From an uncultured Lysobacteraceae bacterium (GTDB lineage Bacteria; Pseudomonadota; Gammaproteobacteria; Xanthomonadales; Xanthomonadaceae): DNA of 64,000 nt. Numbering within the stretch: position 1 is the stretch's first letter; each line of letters starts with the position of its first letter. Made by a program: the position numbers and the translations under genes. The notes beneath the pieces are model-generated. The model did no database searches and was not told the DNA's origin. It was given only the letters and a program-made list of their open reading frames with translations. The stretch spans positions 1 through 64,000 of the forward strand of contig CADECF010000001.1 of assembly GCA_902825775.1 (NCBI GenBank), written 5' to 3'. Positions 9,387 to 18,399 of this stretch are shown here, one piece after another.

Positions 9387-9827
9387 ATGAAACTCAATAC
9401 GCTTAAGCCGGCCCCCGGCGCCCGCACCGAACGCACCCGCGTCGGCCGCGGCATCGGTTCGGGCCTGGGCAAGACCGCGGGCCGCGGCCACAAGGGTTCG
9501 TTCGCGCGCTCGGGCAAGGGCAAGATCAAGGCCGGCTTCGAAGGCGGCCAGATGCCGATGCACATGCGTCTGCCCAAGGTCGGCTTCCGCTCCAAGCTGA
9601 AGAACGACACCGCCGAAGTCATGCTGTACATGCTCGATCGGCTCGAAGGCGACACCGTCGACTTCGCCGCGCTGCGCGCTGCCAAGCTGGTGCCGAGCAC
9701 AGCCAAGCAGGCCAAGATCGTCAAGAAGGGCGAACTTTCCAAGAAGCTCGTACTCAAAGGCGTGCTGGCCACGGCCGGCGCCAAGGCCGCGATCGAAGCG
9801 GCCGGCGGCAAGGTCGAGAGCGAGTAA
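9387..9827 (+). CDS. rplO: 50S ribosomal protein L15
   Basis: L15 (146 aa) starts [20 protein letters not shown], followed by the Gly/Arg/Lys-rich segment typical of the family ([17 protein letters not shown]), and has [17 protein letters not shown]. It binds 23S rRNA late in assembly. GAGGA upstream supports the start. It is followed by an 84-bp gap with a perfect palindrome before secY. Confidence 0.97.
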   Translation: MKLNTLKPAPGARTERTRVGRGIGSGLGKTAGRGHKGSFARSGKGKIKAGFEGGQMPMHMRLPKVGFRSKLKNDTAEVMLYMLDRLEGDTVDFAALRAAKLVPSTAKQAKIVKKGELSKKLVLKGVLATAGAKAAIEAAGGKVESE

Positions 9828-9836
9828 GGACGCGCT

Positions 9837-9856
9837 TAGCGCGGCATGCCGCGCTA
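9837..9856. repeat. 20-bp perfect palindrome upstream of secY
   Basis: TAGCGCGGCATGCCGCGCTA is its own reverse complement. It begins nine bases after the rplO stop and lies 56 bp before the secY ATG. As RNA it would form a short stem; as DNA it could be a protein site. There is no T-tract, so a terminator is unlikely. Confidence 0.7.
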
Positions 9857-9911
9857 TCCGGCGTAGAGGTGGGTTGTAGCGTTTCGGTTGATCGTTTCCG
9901 CGGAGCACTTG

Positions 9912-11273
9912 ATGTCACGTAGCAGCAACGCAATGGCAGGAATGGGAGCAGGCCTCGGTAAGTTCACCGAGCTGCGCCAGCGTTTGCTGTTCGTGCTGGG
10001 CGCGCTGATCGTCTACCGCATCGGTTGCTTCATCCCGGTGCCGGGCGTTAATCCGGAAGCCATGCTGCAGCTGATGGAAGCGCAGAAGGGCACCATCGTG
10101 GACATGTTCAACATGTTCTCCGGCGGCGCCCTGCAGCGTTTCAGCCTGTTCGCGCTGAACGTCGTGCCCTACATCTCGTCGTCGATCATCGTGCAGCTGT
10201 GCGCGCAGATCTTCCCGAGCCTGAAAGCGATCCAGAAGGAAGGCGAATCCGGCCGCCGCAAGATCACCCAGTGGTCGCGCATGGGCGCGGTGCCGCTAGC
10301 GGTGTTCCAAGCGGCGGGTATTGCGGTAGCGCTGCAGAGTTCCGGCGCCAATAGCGGTATTCCGGTGGTCTACAACCCGGGTCCGGGCTTCGTGCTGACC
10401 GCGGTGATCGCATTGACCGCCGGCACCATGTTCCTGATGTGGCTGGGCGAGCAGGTGACCGAGCGCGGCGTCGGCAACGGCGTGTCGCTGATCATCTTCG
10501 CCGGCATCGTGGCTGGCCTGCCGGGTGCGGTGCTGGGCACGTTCGAGCAGATGCGCAACGGCGAAATCAGCACGTTCGCGATTCTGTTCATCCTGCTGAT
10601 CGTGCTGGCCTTCACCTTCTTCGTGGTGTTCGTCGAGCGCGGCCAGCGCCGGGTGACGGTCAATTACGCACGCCGCCAGGGCGGCCGCAGCGCGTACATG
10701 AACCAGAGCTCGTTCCTGCCGCTCAAGCTCAATATGGCGGGCGTGATACCGGCGATCTTCGCCTCGTCGATCATCATGTTCCCGGCCACCGCCTCGACTT
10801 GGTTCAGCCAGGCCGGCTCCAACGTCTGGCTGCAGAAAGTGACCCAGGCGCTGAATCCGGGCGAGCCGCTGCACATGATCCTGTTCGCGGCACTGATCGT
10901 AGGTTTCGCGTTCTTCTACACAGCGCTGGTATTCAACTCGCAGGAAACTGCGGACAATCTTAAGAAGTCTGGCGCGTTGATCCCGGGCATCCGGCCGGGC
11001 AAGGCCACGGCGGACTACATCGACGGCGTGCTGACCCGCCTGACGGCGGCCGGTGCGGCTTACCTGGTGCTGGTCTGCCTGCTGCCCGAGGTCATGCGGA
11101 CCCAGATGGGCACTTCGTTCTACTTCGGCGGCACCTCGCTGCTGATCGTGGTCGTGGTGGTAATGGACTTCATCGCCCAGATCCAGGCTCACCTGATGTC
11201 GCATCAGTACGAGAGCCTGTTGAAGAAGGCGAATCTCAAGGGATCCAAGGCCAGCCTCCCGGGGCGGACCTGA
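9912..11273 (+). CDS. secY: Protein translocase subunit SecY
   Basis: SecY (453 aa) forms the membrane channel of the Sec translocon with SecE and SecG. About ten transmembrane segments are visible. Family signatures include [17 protein letters not shown] near residue 37 and the conserved [19 protein letters not shown] after the cytoplasmic loop ([19 protein letters not shown]). The ATG at 9912 is preceded by GGAG at 9902-9905 and gives [14 protein letters not shown]; an upstream TTG at 9888 would add eight residues without better support. rpmJ, which follows secY in E. coli, is not found after it. Confidence 0.97.
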   Translation: MSRSSNAMAGMGAGLGKFTELRQRLLFVLGALIVYRIGCFIPVPGVNPEAMLQLMEAQKGTIVDMFNMFSGGALQRFSLFALNVVPYISSSIIVQLCAQIFPSLKAIQKEGESGRRKITQWSRMGAVPLAVFQAAGIAVALQSSGANSGIPVVYNPGPGFVLTAVIALTAGTMFLMWLGEQVTERGVGNGVSLIIFAGIVAGLPGAVLGTFEQMRNGEISTFAILFILLIVLAFTFFVVFVERGQRRVTVNYARRQGGRSAYMNQSSFLPLKLNMAGVIPAIFASSIIMFPATASTWFSQAGSNVWLQKVTQALNPGEPLHMILFAALIVGFAFFYTALVFNSQETADNLKKSGALIPGIRPGKATADYIDGVLTRLTAAGAAYLVLVCLLPEVMRTQMGTSFYFGGTSLLIVVVVVMDFIAQIQAHLMSHQYESLLKKANLKGSKASLPGRT

Positions 11274-11477
11274 TCCAAAGATGGGCGACTCGCGCGGCGG
11301 TCTCGCGCGCGGGTGAGCCGGTACCAGCCCTGCGCTTGAGTGGCGCGGGCGGGCGGAACCCCGGATTCAGGGGGTTGCGGCCAGTACCGGTTCGTCGCCG
11401 GAGCATGGGCACACTCCCCATGCCGGGCTTGCGGAGGCCTTGGCCGCCGCGGGCTTCCTAGAAACCCGAGACCCTGT

Positions 11478-11567
11478 TAGAATTTCCAGTTCACTTATCT
11501 AAGTGCCGCACTCGACCGGATTTAATAGATCCGGCCGCTAACCAGTTGGAGATCCGCGCATGGCGCG
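11478..11567 (+). promoter_or_regulatory. Alpha operon promoter and leader, possible S4 control region
   Basis: TAGAAT at 11478-11483 is a likely -10 box (the best -35 is a weak TTCCTA at 11455-11460). The leader then folds into CACTT-ATCT-AAGTG and CCGGAT-N7-ATCCGG hairpins, and the rpsM ATG (11560-11562) sits in the three-base loop of a CGCGC/GCGCG stem (11555-11567). In E. coli S4 binds a pseudoknot in the equivalent place. The secY-rpsM gap (286 bp) has no gene, only further GC-rich hairpins at about 11353-11372 and 11403-11424. Confidence 0.45.
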
Positions 11568-11916
11568 TATTGCAGGTGTCAACTTGCCTGCCCAGAAACA
11601 TGTCTGGGTCGGGCTTCAAAGCATCTACGGCATCGGCCGTACCCGTTCGAAGAAGGTCTGCGTCGATGCGGGCGTGACCTTGTCGACCAAGATCCGCGAC
11701 CTGTCCGAGCCGGAAGTCGAGCGCCTGCGCGCCGAAGTCGGCAAGTACGTGGTCGAAGGCGATCTGCGTCGCGAGATCGGCATCGCCATCAAGCGTCTGA
11801 TGGATCTGGCCTGCTATCGCGGCCTGCGCCACCGTCGCGGCCTGCCGCTGCGCGGCCAGCGCACCCGGACCAATGCCCGTACCCGCAAGGGTCCGCGCAA
11901 GGCCATCAAGAAGTAA
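11560..11916 (+). CDS. rpsM: 30S ribosomal protein S13
   Basis: S13 (118 aa) begins [20 protein letters not shown] and ends in the basic tail [11 protein letters not shown] after the signature [20 protein letters not shown]. It sits in the 30S head and bridges to L5 and the P-site tRNA. It is the first gene of the alpha operon. TTGGAGA about ten bases upstream is the ribosome-binding site. Confidence 0.98.
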   Translation: MARIAGVNLPAQKHVWVGLQSIYGIGRTRSKKVCVDAGVTLSTKIRDLSEPEVERLRAEVGKYVVEGDLRREIGIAIKRLMDLACYRGLRHRRGLPLRGQRTRTNARTRKGPRKAIKK

Positions 11917-11931
11917 TCGAGGATTTCCGAA

Positions 11932-12324
11932 ATGGCCAAGCCGGCAGCTGCCAAAACCAAGAAGAAGATCAAGCGCGTCGTCACCGACGGCATCGCTCAC
12001 GTCCACGCTTCTTTCAACAACACCATCGTCACCATCACCGACCGCCAGGGCAACGCGCTGTCGTGGGCGACTTCGGGCGGCGCGGGTTTCCGCGGTTCGC
12101 GCAAGTCGACTCCGTTCGCCGCGCAGGTCGCCGCCGAGAAGGCCGGCAAGGCCGCGCTGGATTACGGCGTGAAGTCGCTGGAAGTGCGCATCAAGGGCCC
12201 CGGCCCGGGACGCGAGTCGGCCGTACGTTCGTTGAACAACGTCGGCTACAAGATCATCAACATCATCGACGTGACGCCTATCCCGCACAACGGGTGCCGT
12301 CCGCCGAAGAAGCGTCGCGTCTGA
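11932..12324 (+). CDS. rpsK: 30S ribosomal protein S11
   Basis: S11 (130 aa) has [20 protein letters not shown] and the C-terminal [18 protein letters not shown]. It lies on the 30S platform. GAGGA precedes the ATG. Order rpsM-rpsK-rpsD is conserved. Confidence 0.98.
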   Translation: MAKPAAAKTKKKIKRVVTDGIAHVHASFNNTIVTITDRQGNALSWATSGGAGFRGSRKSTPFAAQVAAEKAGKAALDYGVKSLEVRIKGPGPGRESAVRSLNNVGYKIINIIDVTPIPHNGCRPPKKRRV

Positions 12325-12343
12325 CGCCGGGAGCACTAGAACA

Positions 12344-12973
12344 ATGGCTCGTTACATCGGTCCCACCTGTAAGCTCGCGCGCCGCGAAGGCGCCGACCTG
12401 TCCCTCAAGAGCCCGGCGCGCGCGCTGGACTCCAAGTGCAAGCTGGAGCAGAAGCCCGGCCAGCACGGCGCCACCGCGCGCAAGGGCAAGCTGTCCGACT
12501 ACGCCACCCAGCTGCGCGAGAAGCAGAAGGTCAAGCGCATCTACGGCCTGCTGGAGCGCCAGTTCCGCAATTACTACAAGAAGGCCTCGACCAAGAAGGG
12601 CAATACCGGCGAGAACCTGCTGCAGTTGCTCGAAACCCGCCTGGACAACGTGATCTACCGCATGGGTTTCGCGGTCACGCGTCCGGCCGCGCGCCAGCTG
12701 GTGTCGCACCGCGGCGTCACGGTCAACGGCAAGCCGGTCAATCTGCCTTCTTACCAGGTCAAGGCCGGCGACGCGATCGCGTTGTCCGAGCGCGCGCAGA
12801 AGCAGTTGCGCGTGCAGGAAGCCCTGACCGTTTCGGCCACGATGGACCTGTCGCCTTCCTGGATCGAAGTCGATTCCAAGAAGTTCAGCGGCGTGTTCAA
12901 GGCCGTGCCGGACCGCGCGGATCTGCCGGCCGACATCAACGAGGCGCTGATCGTCGAGTTGTACTCGAAGTAA
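12344..12973 (+). CDS. rpsD: 30S ribosomal protein S4
   Basis: S4 (209 aa) starts [20 protein letters not shown] and contains the S4 RNA-binding domain at about residues 98-160 ([20 protein letters not shown]). It nucleates 30S assembly, and in E. coli it represses the alpha operon. It is followed by a 145-bp gap with a perfect CGGAAGCC-CGAT-GGCTTCCG hairpin at 12987-13006 before rpoA. Confidence 0.98.
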   Translation: MARYIGPTCKLARREGADLSLKSPARALDSKCKLEQKPGQHGATARKGKLSDYATQLREKQKVKRIYGLLERQFRNYYKKASTKKGNTGENLLQLLETRLDNVIYRMGFAVTRPAARQLVSHRGVTVNGKPVNLPSYQVKAGDAIALSERAQKQLRVQEALTVSATMDLSPSWIEVDSKKFSGVFKAVPDRADLPADINEALIVELYSK

Positions 12974-13118
12974 TAGAAACAAGAGCCGGAAGCCCGATGG
13001 CTTCCGCAACCTGGCCGGTGCGCGACGCGCATCGGCCGCTCCCTCCGCAAAGAGGGGGCTCCAAAAGCATAAGACCGGCGTCCCCCACACCGTCGGTCAC
13101 CGCAGGAGACGCTACAAC

Positions 13119-14117
13119 ATGACGGTAACCGCCAACCAGGTTTTGCGCCCCAAGGGTCCGCAGATCGAACGCCTCGCCGATAACCGCGCGAAGGTCGTGA
13201 TCGAACCGCTGGAGCGCGGCTATGGCCACACCCTCGGCAACGCGCTGCGCCGCGTGCTGCTGTCCTCGATCCCCGGCTTCGCGATCACCGAAGTCGAGAT
13301 CGACGGTGTGCTTCACGAATACAGCACCATCGAAGGCTTGCAGGAAGACGTGCTCGAAGTGCTGCTCAACCTGAAAGACGTCGCCATCCGCATGGGCACC
13401 GGCGACAGCGCCACGCTGAGCCTGAGCAAGCAGGAGCCGGGCACGGTCACGGCCGGCGACATCAAGACCGACCACAACGTCGAGATCCTCAATCCCGACC
13501 ACGTGATCTGCCACCTGACCAAGGACACGTCGCTGAATATGCGCTTGAAGATCGAGCGCGGCTTCGGCTACCAACCGGCCACCACGCGTCGTCGTCCCGA
13601 TGAGGAAACCCGCACCATCGGCCGTCTGATGCTGGACGCCTCGTTCTCGCCGGTCCGCCGCGTCGCCTACGCGGTGGAAGCCGCGCGCGTCGAGCAGCGC
13701 ACCGACCTGGACAAGCTGGTGCTGGACATCGAAACCAACGGCACGATCGACGCCGAGGAAGCCGTGCGCACCGCCGCCGACATCCTCACCGATCAGCTGA
13801 GCGTGTTCGGCGACTTCACCCACCGCGAGCGCGGCGCCGCCAAGCCGGTCGCCACGGGCGTGGATCCGGTGCTGCTGCGCCCGATCGACGATCTGGAACT
13901 GACCGTGCGTTCGGCCAACTGCCTTAAGGCCGAGAGCATCTACTACATCGGCGATCTCATCCAGAAGACCGAAGTGGAGCTGCTCAAGACCCCGAACCTG
14001 GGCAAGAAGTCGCTCACCGAAATCAAGGAAGTGCTGGCGCAGCGCGGTTTGTCGCTGGGCATGAAGCTCGAGAACTGGCCGCCGGCCGGGATCTCGCAGC
14101 ACGGCATGATGGGCTGA
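13119..14117 (+). CDS. rpoA: RNA polymerase subunit alpha
   Basis: The 332-residue protein has the N-terminal dimerisation domain ([20 protein letters not shown] at about residues 33-52), a linker near residue 235, and the C-terminal domain ([20 protein letters not shown]) that binds UP elements and activators. Length is typical. GCAGGAG lies upstream of the ATG. It is separated from rplQ by 184 bp. Confidence 0.98.
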   Translation: MTVTANQVLRPKGPQIERLADNRAKVVIEPLERGYGHTLGNALRRVLLSSIPGFAITEVEIDGVLHEYSTIEGLQEDVLEVLLNLKDVAIRMGTGDSATLSLSKQEPGTVTAGDIKTDHNVEILNPDHVICHLTKDTSLNMRLKIERGFGYQPATTRRRPDEETRTIGRLMLDASFSPVRRVAYAVEAARVEQRTDLDKLVLDIETNGTIDAEEAVRTAADILTDQLSVFGDFTHRERGAAKPVATGVDPVLLRPIDDLELTVRSANCLKAESIYYIGDLIQKTEVELLKTPNLGKKSLTEIKEVLAQRGLSLGMKLENWPPAGISQHGMMG

Positions 14118-14125
14118 TTCAAGCG

Positions 14126-14145
14126 ATCCCCGCTTCGGCGGGGAT
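14126..14145 (+). other. UUCG hairpin between rpoA and rplQ
   Basis: ATCCCCGC-TTCG-GCGGGGAT is a perfect 8-bp stem with a UUCG tetraloop starting eight bases after the rpoA stop. No T-tract follows. It could stabilise the 3' end of processed mRNA or act as a partial terminator. The rest of the 184-bp gap shows nothing definite. Confidence 0.6.
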
Positions 14146-14301
14146 TCGCGTTCCACGCAACACGCAACACACGTCGACGGGCACAGCCCGCGACCCGCCG
14201 GTCAAGGATAGGCCGGCCAGGACCAACCGCAGTCCGATGCTCCAACGCCATGAAGGCGACAACGAACTCCAACGTATCGACATTCATCAGGAACCATAGC
14301 C

Positions 14302-14673
14302 ATGCGCCACAGAAAAGCCGGCCGTAAATTCAGCCGCACCAGCGCCCATCGCGATGCGATGTTCACCAATATGGCCGCGTCGCTGATCAAGCACGAACTG
14401 ATCAAGACCACGCTGCCCAAAGCCAAGGAACTGCGCAGCGTCGCAGAACCGCTGATCACCCTGGCGAAGAAGGACGGCGTGGCCAACCGCCGCCTGGCCT
14501 TCTCGCGCCTGCGCGACAAGGAAGCCGTCGGCACGCTGTTCACCGTGCTGGGTCCGCGTTACGCGAACCGCCCGGGCGGTTACCTGCGCATCCTCAAGTG
14601 CGGCTTCCGCGCCGGCGACAATGCGCCGATGGCGTATGTCGAGCTGGTCGATCGGCCGCAGGCGGCCGAATAA
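14302..14673 (+). CDS. rplQ: 50S ribosomal protein L17
   Basis: L17 (123 aa) starts [20 protein letters not shown] and ends in [20 protein letters not shown] and a short acidic tail. It lies near the tunnel exit. It is the last gene of the ribosomal block and is followed by a strong intrinsic terminator. Confidence 0.98.
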   Translation: MRHRKAGRKFSRTSAHRDAMFTNMAASLIKHELIKTTLPKAKELRSVAEPLITLAKKDGVANRRLAFSRLRDKEAVGTLFTVLGPRYANRPGGYLRILKCGFRAGDNAPMAYVELVDRPQAAE

Positions 14674-14702
14674 GCCAAGCCGCATTCGCCATCGAGTCAA
14701 CG

Positions 14703-14733
14703 AAACCCCGGCCACGCGCCGGGGTTTTGCTTT
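14703..14733 (+). terminator. Intrinsic terminator after rplQ
   Basis: AAACCCCGGC (14703-14712) pairs with the sequence ending GCCGGGGTTT (14718-14727), with loop CACGC. TTTTGCTTT follows. This ends the ribosomal superoperon. Confidence 0.85.
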
Positions 14734-14773
14734 CTCCCTCCTTTGAAAAGAGAGGGTAGGGGAGGATTTGCTT

Positions 14774-14850
14774 CGTGGGAGCGGCTTTAGCCGCGAGCTC
14801 TTGATCTTTCCTGCCTGGCCGAAAAGCTCGCGGCTAAAGCCGCTCCCACG
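14774..14850. repeat. Family A palindromic repeat, copy 1
   Basis: Two perfect 26-bp inverted arms (14774-14799 and 14825-14850, core GTGGGAGCGGCTTTAGCCGC) enclose a 25-base spacer. It is the first of at least twelve related copies in the window and lies between rplQ and dsbB. None occurs in the ribosomal block. Confidence 0.95.
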
Positions 14851-14980
14851 AAAAGCAGATTCCACTTTGGTCGCTTTTAAGAGGAGGAGATAACCTATCT
14901 GCGGATAGGCAACTTTCCGCCCGCGCGCCGGTCTGTGGATTGCCGCTTGCGCAGGCAGGCCCATTTGCTATGTTGCCGCC

Positions 14981-15475
14981 ATGAACCGACTCTCCTTCCG
15001 CTCCGCCTGCCTGATCGGCTTCGCCGTCTGCGCGGCGCTCATCGGCTTCGCCCTGTACTCGCAGATGCATATGGGCCTGCAGCCATGCCCGCTATGCATC
15101 TTCCAGCGCATCGCGTTCGCAGCGTTGGGCATGGTGTTCCTGATCGCCGGCCTGCATGCGCCGCGCGGAACGGGCGGGCGGCGTACCTACGGCGTGCTCG
15201 CGCTGATCGCGGCCGGTGTCGGCATCGCCATCGCCGGACGTCACGTCTGGCTGACCCATCTGCCGGCGGACCAAGTGCCCAAGTGCGGGCCGCCGCTGGA
15301 ATTCATGATGGAAACCAATGCGCTGACCGACGTCATCCGCAAGGTGCTGACCGGCTCGGGCGAGTGCGCCAAGGTCGATTGGACCTTCCTCGGCCTGTCG
15401 ATGCCGGCCTGGAGCCTGTTCTGGTTCGTGCTGCTGGCGATATGGGCGCTTTGGGCGGCTTTCCGCAAGCGCTGA
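14981..15475 (+). CDS. dsbB: Disulfide bond formation protein DsbB
   Basis: DsbB (164 aa) is an inner-membrane protein that reoxidises periplasmic DsbA and passes electrons to quinone. Four transmembrane segments are visible. The first periplasmic loop has the CPLC pair (Cys36, Cys39), and the second has Cys102 and Cys129, completing the four essential cysteines. The following gene is unrelated, so it is probably monocistronic. TATGTT just upstream of the ATG is a weak -10 candidate. Confidence 0.95.
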   Translation: MNRLSFRSACLIGFAVCAALIGFALYSQMHMGLQPCPLCIFQRIAFAALGMVFLIAGLHAPRGTGGRRTYGVLALIAAGVGIAIAGRHVWLTHLPADQVPKCGPPLEFMMETNALTDVIRKVLTGSGECAKVDWTFLGLSMPAWSLFWFVLLAIWALWAAFRKR

Positions 15476-15556
15476 ACCGTTGCAGCCGTAACGGTTGCGG
15501 CGCAAGCTGGCTGGGGCGATGATGCGTTGGTGCAACGCAGCAAACGATACGAAGCC

Positions 15557-16951
15557 ATGGCTACCCCCGACCGCAATCTGCAACCCGTAAACCTGCCGAC
15601 CGATTGGGCGCCCGGCGGCTGGCGCGCGCGCCCCGCGGTGCAGCAGCCGAGTTATCCGGATGCCGAAGCGCTGGCGGGCGTGCAGCAGGAGCTGCGTGCG
15701 TTGCCGCCGCTGGTGACGTCGTGGGAGATCCTGGCGCTGAAGCAATACCTGGCCGAAGCGCAGGAGGGCAGGCGCTTCCTGCTGCAGGGCGGCGATTGCG
15801 CGGAGAATTTCACCGACTGCAATTCCGACGTCATTTCCAACCGGCTCAAAGTGCTGCTGCAGATGAGCCTGGTGCTGGTGCACGGGCTGCGCCTGCCGGT
15901 CGTGCGCGTGGGCCGCTTCGCCGGACAGTACGCCAAGCCGCGCTCGACCGATACCGAGACGCGCGGCGAGCACACGCTGCCCAGCTATCGCGGCGACATC
16001 ATCAACGCGCCCGAGTTCTCGCCGGAGGCGCGCATTCCCGATCCGCGCCGCATGATCAAGGCGCATGCGCGTTCGGCGATGACGATGAATTTCGTGCGAT
16101 CGCTGATCGACGGCGGTTTCGCCGACCTGCACCATCCCGAGTACTGGGACCTGGGCTGGGTGACGCATTCGCCGCTGGCCGACGAATACCACCGCATGGT
16201 CGCCGGCATCGGCGACGCGGTGCGGTTCATGGAGACTTTGTCCGGCGCGCAGGTGCACAACCTCAATCGCGTCGACTTCTACACCTCGCACGAAGCATTG
16301 CTGCTGCCGTACGAGGAAGCGCAGACGCGGCAAGTGCCGCGGCAGTGGGGCTGGTTCAACCTCAGCACGCACTTCCCGTGGATCGGCATGCGCACCGCCG
16401 CGCTCGATGGTGCGCACGTGGAATATTTCCGCGGCATCCGCAATCCGATCGCGGTCAAGATCGGGCCGTCGGTGACGCCGGATCAGTTGTTGAAGCTGAT
16501 CGACGTGCTCAATCCGGACGACGAACCGGGCCGCCTGAGCCTGATCCATCGCATGGGCGCGGCGCACATCGCCGACAAACTGCCCGCTTTGCTGGATGCG
16601 GTGAAGCGCGATGGCCGGCGCGTGCTGTGGATCTGCGATCCGATGCACGGCAACACCGAAAGCACCGCCAACGGCTACAAGACGCGCCGTTTCGGCAATA
16701 TCCGCAGCGAAGTCGAGCAGTCGTTCGACCTGCATGCGGCCGCCGGCACGCGTCTTGGCGGCGTGCACCTGGAGCTGACCGGCGAAGACGTGACCGAATG
16801 CACCGGCGGCGCGCGCGACCTGACCGATATCGACCTGGAACGCGCCTATCGCTCCACCGTCGATCCGCGCTTGAACTACGAGCAGGCGCTGGAAACGGCG
16901 ATGCTGATAGTGCGCAAGCAGGGTCAGATCGCGGCGCCTGCGTCGGCCTGA
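15557..16951 (+). CDS. Class II 3-deoxy-7-phosphoheptulonate synthase
   Basis: This 464-residue protein is a plant-like (type II) DAHP synthase, which condenses phosphoenolpyruvate and erythrose 4-phosphate in the first step of the shikimate pathway. Seen are QGGDCAENF (metal-binding Cys81), RVGRFAGQYAKPRS near residue 120, KIGPSVTP and CDPMHGNT. The family is unrelated in sequence to the AroF/G/H type of E. coli and is normal for xanthomonads. The ATG at 15557 gives MATPDRNLQPVNLPTDWAPG; an in-frame TTG at 15527 is less likely. The ribosome-binding site is weak. Confidence 0.96.
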   Translation: MATPDRNLQPVNLPTDWAPGGWRARPAVQQPSYPDAEALAGVQQELRALPPLVTSWEILALKQYLAEAQEGRRFLLQGGDCAENFTDCNSDVISNRLKVLLQMSLVLVHGLRLPVVRVGRFAGQYAKPRSTDTETRGEHTLPSYRGDIINAPEFSPEARIPDPRRMIKAHARSAMTMNFVRSLIDGGFADLHHPEYWDLGWVTHSPLADEYHRMVAGIGDAVRFMETLSGAQVHNLNRVDFYTSHEALLLPYEEAQTRQVPRQWGWFNLSTHFPWIGMRTAALDGAHVEYFRGIRNPIAVKIGPSVTPDQLLKLIDVLNPDDEPGRLSLIHRMGAAHIADKLPALLDAVKRDGRRVLWICDPMHGNTESTANGYKTRRFGNIRSEVEQSFDLHAAAGTRLGGVHLELTGEDVTECTGGARDLTDIDLERAYRSTVDPRLNYEQALETAMLIVRKQGQIAAPASA

Positions 16952-16963
16952 TCCTTCGCTCTT

Positions 16964-17087
16964 CGTAGGAGCGGCTTCGGCCGCGAGCTCTTGATCTGTT
17001 TTTAGCCGTCATTCCCGCGAAGGCGGGAATCCAGTGACTTGGCTTTCGCCGCGCCTGAAAAAGCTCGCGGCTGAAGCCGCTCCCACA
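16964..17087. repeat. Family A repeat, copy 2, with a nested family B element
   Basis: Outer family A arms (16964-16990 and about 17061-17087) surround an internal palindrome with core TCATTCCCGCGAAGGCGGGA near 17009-17028. The same composite occurs at 20159-20291, so the two are copies of one nested unit. It lies between the DAHP synthase and the BNR protein. Confidence 0.9.
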
Positions 17088-17143
17088 AGAGCGAGGGCCG
17101 AGGCCGCCATGCTAGGCTCCGCGCGATCCCGCCGGAGCACGCC

Positions 17144-18187
17144 ATGTCCCCGATCCGAATCCTCGTCGCCGCAGCCTGGCTGTTCGCGGCGGGTGCCGCA
17201 TGCGCCGAAGTCCGCATCGTGCCGCAGGACAGCGGCGTCAAAGTGCGGCTGCGCGGCATTTCCGCAGTCAGCGCCGATGTCGCCTGGGCCAGCGGCCGCG
17301 AGGGTACGGTGCTGCGCACGGTCGATGGCGGCAAGCATTGGCAGACGATCAAGGTGCCGGATGCCGGCGAGCTCGATTTCCGCGATGTGGAGGGATTCGA
17401 TGCCGATACGGCGGTCGTGCTCAGCATCGGTCCGGGCGAAGCGTCTCGTGTTTATCGCACCGAAGATGGAGGCAAATCGTGGAAGTTTGCTCTGCAGAAT
17501 AAGGATCCACGGGCGTTTTTCGATTGCATGGCTTTTCAAGGTACGGATGGATGGATGCTTGGCGACCCAATCGAAGGCCGTTTCCAGGTTTATCGTTCTC
17601 GCAATGCCGGCAAGGACTGGCAGCTGACGCCGAATGGTCCGAAAGCTGTGGATGGAGAAGCAGCGTTCGCCGCTAGCGGCACATGTATAGCGGCGACCAA
17701 TACACATGTGGTTGTAGTGACCGGGGGCGACGCCGCAAGGGCCCATGTACTGAATGTCGGCACTAACGAGTGGTATGCAACGGAGCCCGCTAAGTCGAAA
17801 AAAAGCGAAAGTAGCGGATTCTTCTCAGCGGCTTCATCGGGCAACCATACTTTTCTGCTCGTCGGCGGCGACTATAAGAGCGAAAGCAAACCTGGACTCA
17901 TAGCGGGTCTGTCTTTTGCAAAGAAAAATGGCGCTGGCATAGCTTCTCTGGCTGAACTTGATCCTCCACTTCGTGGGTATAGATCCGCCATCGCATGCGG
18001 CGACCGTTTCAGTTCGCCATGCATTGCTGTGGGCCCCAGTGGCGTTGAAGCCGAAAATGCTCAGCCTTCTCATATTCGACTGTCACTGCTGTCCGGAACA
18101 GGCTACGACGCGATCGATCTGGCTGGCAGCATCGGCTGGATGAGCGGAGACGGTGGTCGCATAGCCCGAGTGGAGATAAGCGACTAA
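17144..18187 (+). CDS. Secreted BNR/YCF48-like repeat protein
   Basis: The 347-residue protein has a signal peptide (cleavage likely after AGAACA, residue 21) and at least three Asp-box repeats (VLRTVDGGKHWQ, VYRTEDGGKSWK, VYRSRNAGKDWQ), pointing to a beta-propeller like YCF48 or sialidase-type photosystem stability proteins. These proteins are exported, and no enzymatic residues can be assigned. The first 290 bases have the GC-rich codon use of the neighbours, but from about 17440 to the stop GC drops and A/T-ending codons become common, suggesting a recombined or recently acquired 3' portion. Function unknown. Confidence 0.85.
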   Translation: MSPIRILVAAAWLFAAGAACAEVRIVPQDSGVKVRLRGISAVSADVAWASGREGTVLRTVDGGKHWQTIKVPDAGELDFRDVEGFDADTAVVLSIGPGEASRVYRTEDGGKSWKFALQNKDPRAFFDCMAFQGTDGWMLGDPIEGRFQVYRSRNAGKDWQLTPNGPKAVDGEAAFAASGTCIAATNTHVVVVTGGDAARAHVLNVGTNEWYATEPAKSKKSESSGFFSAASSGNHTFLLVGGDYKSESKPGLIAGLSFAKKNGAGIASLAELDPPLRGYRSAIACGDRFSSPCIAVGPSGVEAENAQPSHIRLSLLSGTGYDAIDLAGSIGWMSGDGGRIARVEISD

Positions 18188-18205
18188 TTCGTGAGAGTTC
18201 GGTTT

Positions 18206-18359
18206 TTCCTCTCCCCTTGCGGGAGAGGATGCCCGAAGGGCAGGAGAGGGGGCGCGAGCGGAGCAAGCGTGCTGTTGCTCTTACTGCTGCGGCGCGAAAA
18301 GCCGGACCCTCTCCCTGGCCCTTCGGGCCTGTCCCTCTCCCGTAAAGGGAGAGGGAAAA
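18206..18359. repeat. Inverted repeat built of CTCTCCC hairpins (family E)
   Basis: Two complex arms (about 18208-18250 and 18307-18356), each containing a CTCTCCC/GGGAGAG hairpin and a GCCCGAAGGGC-type hairpin, face each other across a GC-rich spacer. It lies between the convergent BNR protein and peptide amidase genes. A related CTTCTCCC hairpin is found inside folC (62739-62757). Confidence 0.85.
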
Positions 18360-18399
18360 GCCGCGGCCTTCCGCAATAGCGGGCCGCTTGCGGTGGTCG

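Noticed and set aside
11274..11559. rpmJ (L36) searched for after secY, as in E. coli
   Set aside because: No frame begins like L36 (MKVRxSVKK) in the gap; in xanthomonads rpmJ lies elsewhere, so absence here is not remarkable.
14126..14145. Hairpin after rpoA considered as a full intrinsic terminator
   Set aside because: No T-tract follows, and rplQ downstream belongs to the same operon.
15092..16768. A 558-codon open frame opposite the DAHP synthase gene
   Set aside because: It mirrors the codon bias of the sense gene and shows no recognisable domain or ribosome-binding site.
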